A stretch of 64,000 bases of DNA from Psychroserpens burtonensis DSM 12212 (GTDB lineage Bacteria > Bacteroidota > Bacteroidia > Flavobacteriales > Flavobacteriaceae), in the NCBI RefSeq assembly GCF_000425305.1, contig NZ_AUDE01000001.1, positions 124,001-188,000 of the forward strand, written 5' to 3'. Under the pieces are notes generated by a model. That model searched no databases, was not told where the DNA came from, and saw only the letters and a list, made by a program, of their open reading frames with translations. Position numbers and translations under genes: made by a program. Within the stretch, counting starts at the first letter, position 1, and every line of letters starts with the position of its first letter. Below are positions 53,856 to 62,343 of this stretch, in pieces.

Positions 53856-54758
53856 TTAAACCCAATCTACTGGATTTTGTAATATATTAATTAATTTCTC
53901 CTCTTCGCTGCCAGCTGTTGGATGATGATCATAAACCCATTGCACTCGAGGTGGTAAACTCATCAATATACTTTCAATGCGGCCATTTGTTTTTAAACCG
54001 AATAAAGTACCTTTATCATGAACCAAGTTAAACTCAACATAACGACCGCGTCTAATTTCCTGCCAGTCACGTTGGGTTTTTGTAAATGGTAAATCCTTTC
54101 GTTTTTCCACAATAGGTGCATAAGCCTCTAGAAAACTATCTCCAACTTCGGTAACAAAATCATACCAGTTTTGCATATTCATGTCCTCGGAAGTTTTGCA
54201 GTAATCAAAAAATAAACCTCCAATACCACGACCTTCATTTCGGTGAGTATTATAAAAATACGCATCACAACGCGCTTTATATTTTTTATAGAAATCGGTA
54301 TTATGATAGTCACATGCCGTTTTGCAGGTTTGATGAAAGTGTTTTGCATCGTCTTCAAATAAGTAGTAAGGTGTTAAATCTTGTCCACCACCAAACCATT
54401 GATCAACAATACATCCCTCTTTATCATACATTTCAAAATAACGCCAATTGGCATGAACTGTTGGTATCATTGGGTTATTAGGATGCAAAACTAGGCTTAA
54501 TCCGCAGGCGAAAAAATCAGCATCTTCAACGCCAAAATATGTTTGCATAGACTCTGGTAACTTGCCGTGTACTCCAGAAACATTAACCCCTCCTTTTTCA
54601 AAAACATTACCATTTTCAATGACTCGAGTTCTCCCTCCTCCACCTTCAGGTCGTTCCCAAACATCTTCTTTAAACTTAGCTTTACCATCAATGGCTTCTA
54701 GTTTTGAAGAGATTGTATCTTGTAATTCATGTATGTATTTGAAGAATTTATCTTTCAT
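53856..54758 (-). CDS. hemF: oxygen-dependent coproporphyrinogen III oxidase
   Basis: Aerobic decarboxylase making protoporphyrinogen IX, 300 residues. Diagnostic stretches: GGGGRTRVIENGNVFEKGGV, WWFGGGxDLTP-type QWFGGGQDLTPYYL, GRGIGGLFFDY and RRGRYVEFNLVHDKGTLFGL. The oxygen requirement fits an aerobic lifestyle. It follows the acetyltransferase gene by 2 bp. Confidence 0.98.
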   Translation of the reverse strand: MKDKFFKYIHELQDTISSKLEAIDGKAKFKEDVWERPEGGGGRTRVIENGNVFEKGGVNVSGVHGKLPESMQTYFGVEDADFFACGLSLVLHPNNPMIPTVHANWRYFEMYDKEGCIVDQWFGGGQDLTPYYLFEDDAKHFHQTCKTACDYHNTDFYKKYKARCDAYFYNTHRNEGRGIGGLFFDYCKTSEDMNMQNWYDFVTEVGDSFLEAYAPIVEKRKDLPFTKTQRDWQEIRRGRYVEFNLVHDKGTLFGLKTNGRIESILMSLPPRVQWVYDHHPTAGSEEEKLINILQNPVDWV

Positions 54759-54760
54759 AT

Positions 54761-55297
54761 TTATGATTTATATAATTCGTACAACTCCATATCTAAAGGT
54801 GTTTCTCCAGCAGGAGTAAATTCATTTTTCAGAGTTTTTTGCCATTCAAAGTTATTATTCAAAGCTACTTTGGTACTTGAAATATTGCCTTTATGTGCAA
54901 TGATTTGTAAAGTTTTAAGACCTAAAGTATTAAAAGCATAATTAGATAACCTTTTAATAGCCATTGAAGTCAGTCCTTGACCTTCAAATGTATTACCAAT
55001 GGCATAGGCAAACTCGCCTTGTTTTTTATCTAAGTTTACTTCTTTAATATAAATAAGACCTATAAGTTGTCGCGTTTCAGAATGCGTCAAGGTGAATAAA
55101 AATTCTTCTTTTTTATGAAACTGTTTTATTTTTTTTTCAACAAAAAGCTGTGACAATGTAGGATTCAAATTTTGAGCTAAGGTCCCAGGGAAATAATGTT
55201 TGAAGCGGTCTGCGTTGGCAACCATCAAATCACATATTTTCCAAGCATCACGATCGTGAATAGCGTTAATTTCAATACCATCAAATTGAGCGATCAT
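54761..55297 (-). CDS. GNAT family acetyltransferase
   Basis: A 178-residue RimJ/RimL-like N-acetyltransferase. The acetyl-CoA-binding region is seen in EFAYAIGNTFEGQGLTSMAI followed by LGLKTLQIIAHKGN. The target is unknown. Its start overlaps the EI24 gene stop by one base and it precedes hemF, so it is carried in the haem operon. Confidence 0.88.
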   Translation of the reverse strand: MIAQFDGIEINAIHDRDAWKICDLMVANADRFKHYFPGTLAQNLNPTLSQLFVEKKIKQFHKKEEFLFTLTHSETRQLIGLIYIKEVNLDKKQGEFAYAIGNTFEGQGLTSMAIKRLSNYAFNTLGLKTLQIIAHKGNISSTKVALNNNFEWQKTLKNEFTPAGETPLDMELYELYKS

Positions 55298-56064
55298 TAG
55301 ACTGTTGGATTAGTATTGTTTTTAAGTGCGTCTTTTTTTAATAATTCTACCGTTTTGATGGATGCAGCTGTAACACTCATGGGTAACACTAAAACAATAC
55401 CTATAATGGGAATAATAAGAAAAAGAATAAAAACAAGACCATTACCAACGGCAATTCCACGATGGTTTCTTATAAACTGAACGCTCTCACGGTATTTGAA
55501 ATGACGCTCTAGTGTATAATCCATATTACCAAAACCGGCATAGTACGCTTGGACCATAACTAACAAGATTGTTGAAAATATATTAACAACAGGTATCAAT
55601 TTTAGCAGTAAAAGAGGTACCGTAATTAATAATTCCTTGGCTAAGTTTCTAAAGTTTATTCTAAATCCTCTCCATAATTGCTGTTTAAAAGAGGTTTGCC
55701 TGTGATTGTGTAGTAGATTACCACTAAGATGTGCTTCAATTTTTTCTGAAACAGGACTCATAAATGGCGCAGATAATGCCATTATGATATGTTTATAAAG
55801 GATTAATCCAATAGCAACAACAACAATAACTCCAATAAAAGTTGAAATCCAAGTAAAGACTTCTTTTCCAAAATCCCAAGGCCAAATCCTAGCGATGAAG
55901 TGGCCAATATTATCTGATATTCCGTAGGCTGATAGTGCAATTATGGATGCCGTAAGGACACTTATAATTATAGGTATAAAAAAATACTTCCAAAGTTTCA
56001 ACTTTGATATGAGAGCTAGAGCTCCTGTATACGCTTGAATTCCTTCTAAAATATTTTTAATCAT
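55297..56064 (-). CDS. EI24/CysZ-like membrane protein
   Basis: A 255-residue inner-membrane protein with about four to six hydrophobic segments (for example 28-50, 70-95, 150-185, 215-240), of the EI24 domain family that includes the sulfate permease CysZ. The N-terminus EGIQAYTGALALISKLKLWK is typical. Transport substrate not known. Confidence 0.85.
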   Translation of the reverse strand: MIKNILEGIQAYTGALALISKLKLWKYFFIPIIISVLTASIIALSAYGISDNIGHFIARIWPWDFGKEVFTWISTFIGVIVVVAIGLILYKHIIMALSAPFMSPVSEKIEAHLSGNLLHNHRQTSFKQQLWRGFRINFRNLAKELLITVPLLLLKLIPVVNIFSTILLVMVQAYYAGFGNMDYTLERHFKYRESVQFIRNHRGIAVGNGLVFILFLIIPIIGIVLVLPMSVTAASIKTVELLKKDALKNNTNPTV

Positions 56065-56069
56065 GTTTA

Positions 56070-56096
56070 TTTCGCACGAAAGCGGGAACCTTAATC
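56070..56096 (-). repeat. short palindrome before the EI24 gene
   Basis: On the minus strand: GATTAAGGTTCCCGCTTTCG then TGCGAA, ending 5 bp before the start codon. Imperfect stem TTCCCGC/GTGCGAA around TTTC. Same placement as the repeats before trpS and the TPR gene. Confidence 0.5.
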
Positions 56097-56251
56097 TAAT
56101 TTAGATTCCACTTTCAATTTATTACCAAATTATGGTTTTTGTCTCAAAATTACGATCAAAGACCGCTGTGCGATAGTGATGGAGTAATTGTTGGAACTCA
56201 TCTTTGATAGCGCCTTACGAGAGCACGACCACTTAAGCTAAAGCCCATAAA

Positions 56252-57277
56252 TTAAGCCTTATACTCTTTCACAGCATCAATAAATGCTTTCGCATTCTCC
56301 AAGGGAATATTTGGTAAAATCCCGTGGCCCAAGTTTACAATATACTTATCTTTTCCGAAGTCATTAATCATTTGCGTCACCATTTTCTTAATCTCACTTG
56401 GAGGAGAAAATAATCGTGTTGGGTCAAAATTACCTTGTAAAGTAATATTTCCACCAGTTAAATAACGGGCGTTTCTTGCGGAGCATGTCCAGTCAATACC
56501 TAAAGCAGAAGCTCCAGATTTTGCCATCTCGTCCAATGCAAACCAACAACCTTTTCCGAATGCAATTACAGGAGCATCATCTTTTAAGGCGTCAATAATT
56601 TGTTGGATATACCGCCATGAAAACTCTTGATAATCCACAGGAGAGAGCATTCCACCCCAAGAATCAAAGATTTGAACTGCGTCACAACCAGCTTTTACTT
56701 TTTCTTTTAAATAGGCAATTGTCGTATCTGTTATTTTTTGTAATAATTGATGTGCAGCAATAGGGTTGGTAAAACAAAACTCTTTAGCTTTATCAAAGTT
56801 TTTAGAACCTTGACCTTGCACACAATAACATAAAATTGTCCATGGCGAACCTGCAAAACCAATTAATGGGATATCATTATCTAGTTTTTGTTTGGTCATT
56901 TTAATGGCGTCATAAACATAATTCAAAGCCTCTTTAACGTCAGGAACAATAACATTGTCCACCTCTTTTTGAGAGCGAATAGGGTTTGGTAAATATGGAC
57001 CAAAATTAGGTTTCATCTGTACCTCAATATTCATTGCTTGAGGAATGACTAATATATCGCAAAATAGAATAGCAGCATCCATGCCATAACGACGAATGGG
57101 TTGTATTGTAATTTCACTAGCTAACTCTGGTGTTTGACAACGTGTAAAGAAATCATACTTAGCTTTGATTTCCATAAATTCAGGAAGATAACGACCTGCT
57201 TGACGCATCATCCAAACTGGTGGACGTTCAACTGTTTCTCCTTTTAATGCTCTTAAAAATAAATCGTTTTTAATCAT
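56252..57277 (-). CDS. hemE: uroporphyrinogen decarboxylase
   Basis: Decarboxylates uroporphyrinogen III to coproporphyrinogen III. Start taken at the ATG at 57277 ([14 protein letters not shown]), three codons inside a TTG-initiated frame. Signatures [15 protein letters not shown] and [12 protein letters not shown] are intact. 341 residues. An IVP gene is inserted between it and hemCD. Confidence 0.98.
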   Translation of the reverse strand: MIKNDLFLRALKGETVERPPVWMMRQAGRYLPEFMEIKAKYDFFTRCQTPELASEITIQPIRRYGMDAAILFCDILVIPQAMNIEVQMKPNFGPYLPNPIRSQKEVDNVIVPDVKEALNYVYDAIKMTKQKLDNDIPLIGFAGSPWTILCYCVQGQGSKNFDKAKEFCFTNPIAAHQLLQKITDTTIAYLKEKVKAGCDAVQIFDSWGGMLSPVDYQEFSWRYIQQIIDALKDDAPVIAFGKGCWFALDEMAKSGASALGIDWTCSARNARYLTGGNITLQGNFDPTRLFSPPSEIKKMVTQMINDFGKDKYIVNLGHGILPNIPLENAKAFIDAVKEYKA

Positions 57278-57280
57278 ATC

Positions 57281-57314
57281 TAGCAATTAGCTTTTGGCGA
57301 TTAGCCTTTAGCCC
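57281..57314. repeat. GCTAA-type repeat at the hemE side of the IVP gene
   Basis: TAGCAATTAGCTTTTGGCGA followed by TTAGCCTTTAGCCC: degenerate units related to GGCTAAA and AGCTAAT on the minus strand. It includes the IVP stop codon and abuts the hemE start. Confidence 0.6.
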
Positions 57315-57664
57315 ATTTTAATTTTATTTATTAAACTATTTATCATTTTTGCTTCTTTATTTAGAAGCTCAAAAATAGTTTTTAACTTGTTTTTTGGAAT
57401 AAATCCTAATTCTTGTGCTATTATCAATTGGGTTTCAACTTCAAAAAGAGAACCCATCGCAATTTCAAGAAAGCGCTTAAATTCAATATCACTATTTCTA
57501 CTGCAACCTTCTGCAATATTAGACGCAATAGAGATTGAAGCTCTAGTAACTTGACTTCTCAATCCGAATTTTTCTTCGGAAGGCAACAAATCCGCTAACG
57601 GATACAATTGTTTTACTATTTCAATTCCGTTCTCCCAAATTTCAAGGTTTCTAAAATTTCTCAT
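57308..57664 (-). CDS. four-helix bundle (23S rRNA intervening-sequence-type, IVP) protein
   Basis: A 118-residue protein of the family first seen encoded in 23S rRNA intervening sequences. Family signatures: FRNLEIWENGIEIVKQLYPL, FGLRSQVTRASISIASNIAE and GCSRNSDIEFKRFLEIAMGS. It forms a basic four-helix bundle pentamer; cellular function is not known. It stands inside the haem operon between repeat-like GCTAA motifs, which suggests it arrived as a cassette. Confidence 0.93.
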   Translation of the reverse strand: MRNFRNLEIWENGIEIVKQLYPLADLLPSEEKFGLRSQVTRASISIASNIAEGCSRNSDIEFKRFLEIAMGSLFEVETQLIIAQELGFIPKNKLKTIFELLNKEAKMINSLINKIKMG

Positions 57665-57724
57665 TTATGAATAGCCTTAAGTCCCTAAATTTGATTTTCA
57701 GTCAATAATAAACTAGTAAGACAG

Positions 57725-57762
57725 TTTAGCTAACAGCTAAAGGCCAATAGCTACAGGCTATT
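57725..57762. repeat. GCTAA-type repeat at the hemCD side of the IVP gene
   Basis: TTAGCTAACAGCTAAAGG then CCAATAGCTACAGGCTAT. It shares AGCTAA/GGCTA units with 57281-57314 in inverted sense, and its right end encodes the last three codons and stop of hemCD (57751-57762). Confidence 0.6.
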
Positions 57763-59331
57763 ATAATAGTCATTTACCAACTTCACAACACTCTCAACAG
57801 TAGGTATCTTAGCAACTCTTATGTCTTTGAAGTGCTTTTTAGCTTCTGTCGCTGTGGTGTCTCCTATGCAAAATGCAATAATATCATTATCATTTTCTTG
57901 CTTGTAACTTTGTACTGTTGACGGACTATAAAACATAACACCCTCTACAGTGTCATCTATTTTTTGTGAATTATATTTCGTCTCGTAAGCAATTACTTCA
58001 TTGACGTCAATCTTATGCTCTGTTAGAATTGTTGGTAAATCATCCAATCTTAAATCGCTACAAAAGTAGGTGACATTAGTGCCATCAATATACTCTACGA
58101 GGTGTTCTGCTAAAGCTTTTGCGTTATTCTCGGTATGTTTGACCTTACCGATTTTACGTTCTACAAATCGTTTTGTTTTTCTGCCGACACAATAGATGTT
58201 TTCGAATTTTAATTCTTCCGAAGAAAAATTTGTAAGTAACGCTTCAACTGCATTTTTACTGGTAATGATTACATTTTTTGGCATTGGTCGTAAAACAGTT
58301 TGTGTCATACGGTTCAAACTAATTTTAATAAAATCTGAGCTATCACTAACCACATCATCACAAAACAGATGTTTTTGATCATCGGTTAAGGTTTTGGTTG
58401 AATAAATATTAGCCTTTTTAGATGTTTTTTCAAGTGTGTCCATAAGGCGATTTCCACCGCGCTCAATAATATAATCTGCACAAAACTGTGCTAAATCATG
58501 ATGCGCACCTAAAGCGACTGTGCGTTGGACTTCTATTTTCTTAGTTCCGTCGAGACTTAATAACACAGCCTGAAAGTGAACCTCTTCTTCTTTTATAAAC
58601 GCTAGCGCGCCAATAGGAGCTGAGCATCCACCTTCTAAAAGGTTTAAGAATTTACGTTCTATGGATGTCGATATTTCTGTTTCTTCGTGATTTATTTCTG
58701 CACAAATAGTGCGTGTTTCTTCATCCTCTTCTAGAGCAGTAATCATAATAGCGCCTTGAGCAGGTGCAGGAACCATCCACTCTAGGTTAAAGCTTTCTTC
58801 TGGCTTAATATCTAGGCGACCTAAACCAGCAGCAGCGAAAATGGCACCATTCCATTCGCTATTTTCTAATTTTTCTAAGCGTGAATTCACATTACCTCGT
58901 AAGCCAACCATAGTATGTGTTGGATAGCGATTTAACCATTGCGCTCTTCGGCGTAAACTACCAGTAGCGATTACGGCTTCGCGTTGTGAGAGAAACTCTT
59001 CGTTATCATTAAAAACCAGACAATCTCTTACATTACCGCGTTTAATGACTGCAGCTTGAACAATACCTTTTGGTAATATTGTGGGCACATCTTTTAATGA
59101 ATGTACTGCAATGTCAATGTGTCCATTAAGCATGGCTACATCTAACGTTTTTGTAAAAACACCTGTGATTCCTAATTCGTAAATGGGTTTATCTAATACA
59201 AGATCTCCTGTGGATTTCACAGGTACTAAGACTGTTTTGTGTCCTAAATGTTCGAGTTGACTTTGTACAATTTTGGCTTGCCATAGCGCTAATTTGCTAT
59301 CACGAGTTCCTATTCTTATGAGTTTAGACAT
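57751..59331 (-). CDS. hemC: hydroxymethylbilane synthase fused to uroporphyrinogen-III synthase
   Basis: A 526-residue fusion of two consecutive haem enzymes. HemC part (about 1-300): RIGTRDSKLALWQA, HSLKDVPT, RRRAQWLNRYP and the cofactor-binding Cys236 in LLEGGCSAPIGA. HemD part (about 310-526): VIITSKNAVEALL and MFYSPSTVQSYKQ, with typical weak conservation. The fusion would let the unstable hydroxymethylbilane pass directly to ring closure. Its start overlaps the hemA stop by 8 bp. Confidence 0.96.
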   Translation of the reverse strand: MSKLIRIGTRDSKLALWQAKIVQSQLEHLGHKTVLVPVKSTGDLVLDKPIYELGITGVFTKTLDVAMLNGHIDIAVHSLKDVPTILPKGIVQAAVIKRGNVRDCLVFNDNEEFLSQREAVIATGSLRRRAQWLNRYPTHTMVGLRGNVNSRLEKLENSEWNGAIFAAAGLGRLDIKPEESFNLEWMVPAPAQGAIMITALEEDEETRTICAEINHEETEISTSIERKFLNLLEGGCSAPIGALAFIKEEEVHFQAVLLSLDGTKKIEVQRTVALGAHHDLAQFCADYIIERGGNRLMDTLEKTSKKANIYSTKTLTDDQKHLFCDDVVSDSSDFIKISLNRMTQTVLRPMPKNVIITSKNAVEALLTNFSSEELKFENIYCVGRKTKRFVERKIGKVKHTENNAKALAEHLVEYIDGTNVTYFCSDLRLDDLPTILTEHKIDVNEVIAYETKYNSQKIDDTVEGVMFYSPSTVQSYKQENDNDIIAFCIGDTTATEAKKHFKDIRVAKIPTVESVVKLVNDYYNSL

Positions 59332-60586
59332 TGTCTGTTGTTGCTTCTAGTTGAAACACTTTTTTTATGAGTTCTAGGCTATCGTCTGTAGAAACATCAT
59401 CGCCTCTTAAATGATGTGCAAAATGATTGGTGATTTTTTGTATGATTTTACTGCTTATCAACTCGGCTTGTGCTTCATTGAAATTAGTCATCTTTTTGCG
59501 TTGCGTGTCTAATTCTGCAGTTGCAAAACCAGTTAATTTATGTTTTAATGCCTTCATAGTTGGTGCAAACTTTCGTGTGGCTAACCAAGCATTAAATTCG
59601 GTTTTTATATCTTCTATAATCAATTCTGCAACTGGGATGTGTTTTTTTCTGCGTTCTAAAGTGTCATCTGTAATTTGTGCTAAATCATCGAGATGTACTA
59701 AGGTGACGTTACTTAATTCTGAAACGTTTTCATTTACGTTCTTCGGAATTGAAAGATCTAGAATTAGTAATGGTTTAGTCGTTTGGATACAATGTTTGTC
59801 TACCGTCGGGTTTTGAGCGCCAGTAGCAACAATTAATATATCTGAAGTATTAATCTCTTCTTGAAGATTTGCGTAATCTTTTACCAGCAAATTAAATTTA
59901 CCAGCAACGGCTTCTGCTTTATCTTTTGTTCTATTTATAAGTGTGATGTGAGGATTCTTAGTATGTTTTACTAAATTTTCACACGTATTTCTACCGATTT
60001 TACCTGTTCCGAAGAGCAAAATGTTTTTTTCTGAAACGTTTTCAATAGTCTTCATAATGTACTGAACAGACGCGAAAGATACAGAGGTTGCACCTGAAGA
60101 AATTTCGGTCTCCGTTTTAATACGTTTGGACGCTTGAATCACTGAATTCACTAATCGCTCCAAAAACGGATTAAATAATTGATACTTTCTAGATAATCTT
60201 GCGCTGACTTTCAACTGACTAATAATTTCAAAATCTCCAAGAATTTGGCTATCTAAACCAGAGCCAACTCGAAATATATGAGAAATAGCATCTTTATTTT
60301 TGAAGACGTAAGCCACTTTTTGAAATTCCTCAACAGTACCTTTTGTATTCTCACAAAGTAATTGAATGAGTTGGAAAGGGTGTTCTGCAAAACCGTAGAT
60401 TTCGGTTCTATTACACGTTGAAGTGACAATTAAGCTTTCAATGCCGTTTTGTTTAGCTTGTTGTAATAAAGCGCGTTTGGAGTTATCATCCAAACTAAAA
60501 TGGCCACGCACTTCAGCGTCAGCTTTTTTGTAGCTGAGACCAATAGCGTAAAATGTTGTGCCTCTCGACATATTGTAGTGCTCCAT
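59324..60586 (-). CDS. hemA: glutamyl-tRNA reductase
   Basis: First enzyme of C5-pathway haem synthesis, reducing Glu-tRNA to glutamate-1-semialdehyde. The catalytic Cys is in TSTCNRTEIYG, the NADPH fold in LLFGTGKIGRNTCENL, and the C-terminal dimerisation helices are present. 420 residues. First gene of the minus-strand haem group, with a good promoter match 38 bp upstream. Confidence 0.97.
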   Translation of the reverse strand: MEHYNMSRGTTFYAIGLSYKKADAEVRGHFSLDDNSKRALLQQAKQNGIESLIVTSTCNRTEIYGFAEHPFQLIQLLCENTKGTVEEFQKVAYVFKNKDAISHIFRVGSGLDSQILGDFEIISQLKVSARLSRKYQLFNPFLERLVNSVIQASKRIKTETEISSGATSVSFASVQYIMKTIENVSEKNILLFGTGKIGRNTCENLVKHTKNPHITLINRTKDKAEAVAGKFNLLVKDYANLQEEINTSDILIVATGAQNPTVDKHCIQTTKPLLILDLSIPKNVNENVSELSNVTLVHLDDLAQITDDTLERRKKHIPVAELIIEDIKTEFNAWLATRKFAPTMKALKHKLTGFATAELDTQRKKMTNFNEAQAELISSKIIQKITNHFAHHLRGDDVSTDDSLELIKKVFQLEATTDNV

Positions 60587-60624
60587 AATTGATTTGGAAA
60601 ATTATCCAAGAAAACTTGCGGAAA

Positions 60625-60656
60625 CAAAAGTATAACGCATAATCCGTAAAAAACAA
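60625..60656 (-). promoter_or_regulatory. promoter of hemA
   Basis: On the minus strand TTG at 60656-60654, 21-bp spacer, then TACTTTTG at 60632-60625, a full match to TTG-N~19-21-TAnnTTTG. It is the best -33/-7 pair seen in the window. Confidence 0.65.
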
Positions 60657-60726
60657 CGCTAGAAGAACTTTAAGTATCGTTTGTGGTTTTTTATAGTTAT
60701 TTTTTCTTTAAACATGATAAATGTCA

Positions 60727-60734
60727 TATTTTTG
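60727..60734 (+). promoter_or_regulatory. putative -7 box of the AraC gene
   Basis: TATTTTTG, matching TAnnTTTG, 63 bp before the AraC-type start. It faces away from the hemA promoter, 70 bp apart. Confidence 0.45.
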
Positions 60735-60797
60735 TAGCCTTAGCAACACTTTAGATCGCTTTAGTTTAGAACGAATCTAAATAAGAACAAAAAAAAT

Positions 60798-61691
60798 ATG
60801 GAATTTTCAAACTCAGAAAACACCGCTAGAGGTTCATTCAAAGAAACAAGGTTAGATGAAGGGTTTTTCGTGCTCACCTACCAAAATGATACGAATGATA
60901 TTCAAATAGCTGAACGTGAGATTGATAGTAGTTTTATTCAATTTCATTATTGTATTAAAGGGTCAAGCGATTTTATTTTCAATAATGGGAATTACAGATT
61001 AAAAATAGAGGAGGAGAATTCGTTGTTGCTTTACAATCCACAACGTGATTTACCCATTCATTTAGAAGTCCACTCTAAATCTTGGTTGGTAACTGTATTG
61101 GTATCTATTAAGAAATTTCATGGGCTCTTTTCTCAAGAAGCAGATTATATCACGTTTTTAAGTGTTGAGAATAAAGATAAGAAATATTATAAGGATGGTA
61201 AAATTTCACCATCTATGGCAATTGCACTTAATCAAATCATAAATTTTAATTTGAATTCGTCTATTAAAACACTCTATTTTAAAGGTAAAGCTTTAGAATT
61301 ATTGAGCTTGTATTTTAATAGAAGTGAAGATGCAGATATTGAACAATGTCCGTTTTTGGTAGATGAAACCAATGTCATTAAAATTAGAAAAGCTAAAGAC
61401 ATTATAATTGCTCGTATGGCCGAGCCACCAACATTGCAAGAGCTTAGTGAAGAAATTGGGCTTAGTCTCAAAAAGTTAAAAGAAGGCTTCAAACAAATTT
61501 ATGGAGACTCTGTGTTTAGTTTCTTATTTGATTATAAAATGGAAGTCGCAAGAAAACTTCTAGAAGCTGGAGATCATAATGTTAATGAGGTCGGACTTAA
61601 AGTAGGTTACAGCACATCGAGTCATTTTATTTCAGCATTTAAAAAGAAATATGGGACCACGCCAAAGAAATATTTGATGGCTTTGGGTTAG
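60798..61691 (+). CDS. AraC family transcriptional regulator divergent from hemA
   Basis: A 297-residue regulator: N-terminal cupin-like sensing part (about 1-170) and C-terminal double helix-turn-helix (about 195-297; ARMAEPPTLQELSEEIGLSL and VGLKVGYSTSSHFISAFKKK). The divergent arrangement with hemA is common in flavobacteria and suggests control of haem synthesis or iron-related genes; this is inferred from position. Confidence 0.92.
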   Translation: MEFSNSENTARGSFKETRLDEGFFVLTYQNDTNDIQIAEREIDSSFIQFHYCIKGSSDFIFNNGNYRLKIEEENSLLLYNPQRDLPIHLEVHSKSWLVTVLVSIKKFHGLFSQEADYITFLSVENKDKKYYKDGKISPSMAIALNQIINFNLNSSIKTLYFKGKALELLSLYFNRSEDADIEQCPFLVDETNVIKIRKAKDIIIARMAEPPTLQELSEEIGLSLKKLKEGFKQIYGDSVFSFLFDYKMEVARKLLEAGDHNVNEVGLKVGYSTSSHFISAFKKKYGTTPKKYLMALG

Positions 61692-61698
61692 AATAAAG

Positions 61699-61727
61699 AA
61701 GGCTTCACCAAAAAAGTGAAGCCTTTA
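61699..61727. terminator. bidirectional terminator after the AraC gene
   Basis: Perfect 10-bp stem AAGGCTTCAC / GTGAAGCCTT, loop CAAAAAA, between two convergent genes. Confidence 0.88.
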
Positions 61728-61732
61728 TTAAT

Positions 61733-62338
61733 TTACTGCTTTATAAATGTATAATCTCCAAAAGGTAACCTATTCTGATTTGGAGCATCAATGCTCGGTA
61801 AAAAACTATTTTCAAACTGATAAAATACGACGTACATTTTTTCAAGGTCATCCTCAACTTTATATCTTAGAACCATTGCAGAATTTAAATACTCGCGTTC
61901 TGGATCTGTAAAAAAGACAGAAACTTGTCTTTGATTAATTGCACAGTCATCACAAACAGGATAACGATTTTTATGTAATACCGTATTTCCAGCTATATAA
62001 TGATCAAAAATGTAAATTGAGTTATCATCTAATTGAGAAAGATAATCTAAAATTACTGTTCCGTTTACAGTAAATTTATAAGATCCAACTAGCATGTCTT
62101 CATATTGATTGGTATCTTCAAAAAACACATCTTCCCATTTTTGCAACTCAATAGTTACTATTGAGTCATTACTTTCCCATTTCCAAATCCCGACAAAATC
62201 ACTCAGATTATTATTAAGGTCTTTGAAGTGCGTGCCTTCGGGTAAATCTGAGTCCATTTGGTATAATGGTGCAATTTGAGCTTTGCATGAGCTTATTATA
62301 AATGTAAATAATATTATAAATTTATATGTATGTTTCAT
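61733..62338 (-). CDS. DUF6705-like lipoprotein
   Basis: A 201-residue lipoprotein (signal ending IISSCKAQ). The body resembles the DUF6705 group of flavobacteria: a FKDLNNNLSDFVGIWKWESN start, a DMLVGSYKF strand and many beta strands, like a lipocalin/calycin-type barrel. It begins 5 bp after the stop of the JAMM-motif gene, so the two are one operon. Function unknown; partner or immunity-type roles are guesses. Confidence 0.75.
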   Translation of the reverse strand: MKHTYKFIILFTFIISSCKAQIAPLYQMDSDLPEGTHFKDLNNNLSDFVGIWKWESNDSIVTIELQKWEDVFFEDTNQYEDMLVGSYKFTVNGTVILDYLSQLDDNSIYIFDHYIAGNTVLHKNRYPVCDDCAINQRQVSVFFTDPEREYLNSAMVLRYKVEDDLEKMYVVFYQFENSFLPSIDAPNQNRLPFGDYTFIKQ

Positions 62339-62343
62339 TTTAT

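Noticed and set aside
57308-57664. IVP gene as sign of a 23S rRNA intervening sequence
   Set aside because: No rRNA sequence surrounds it; the flanks are hemE and hemCD.
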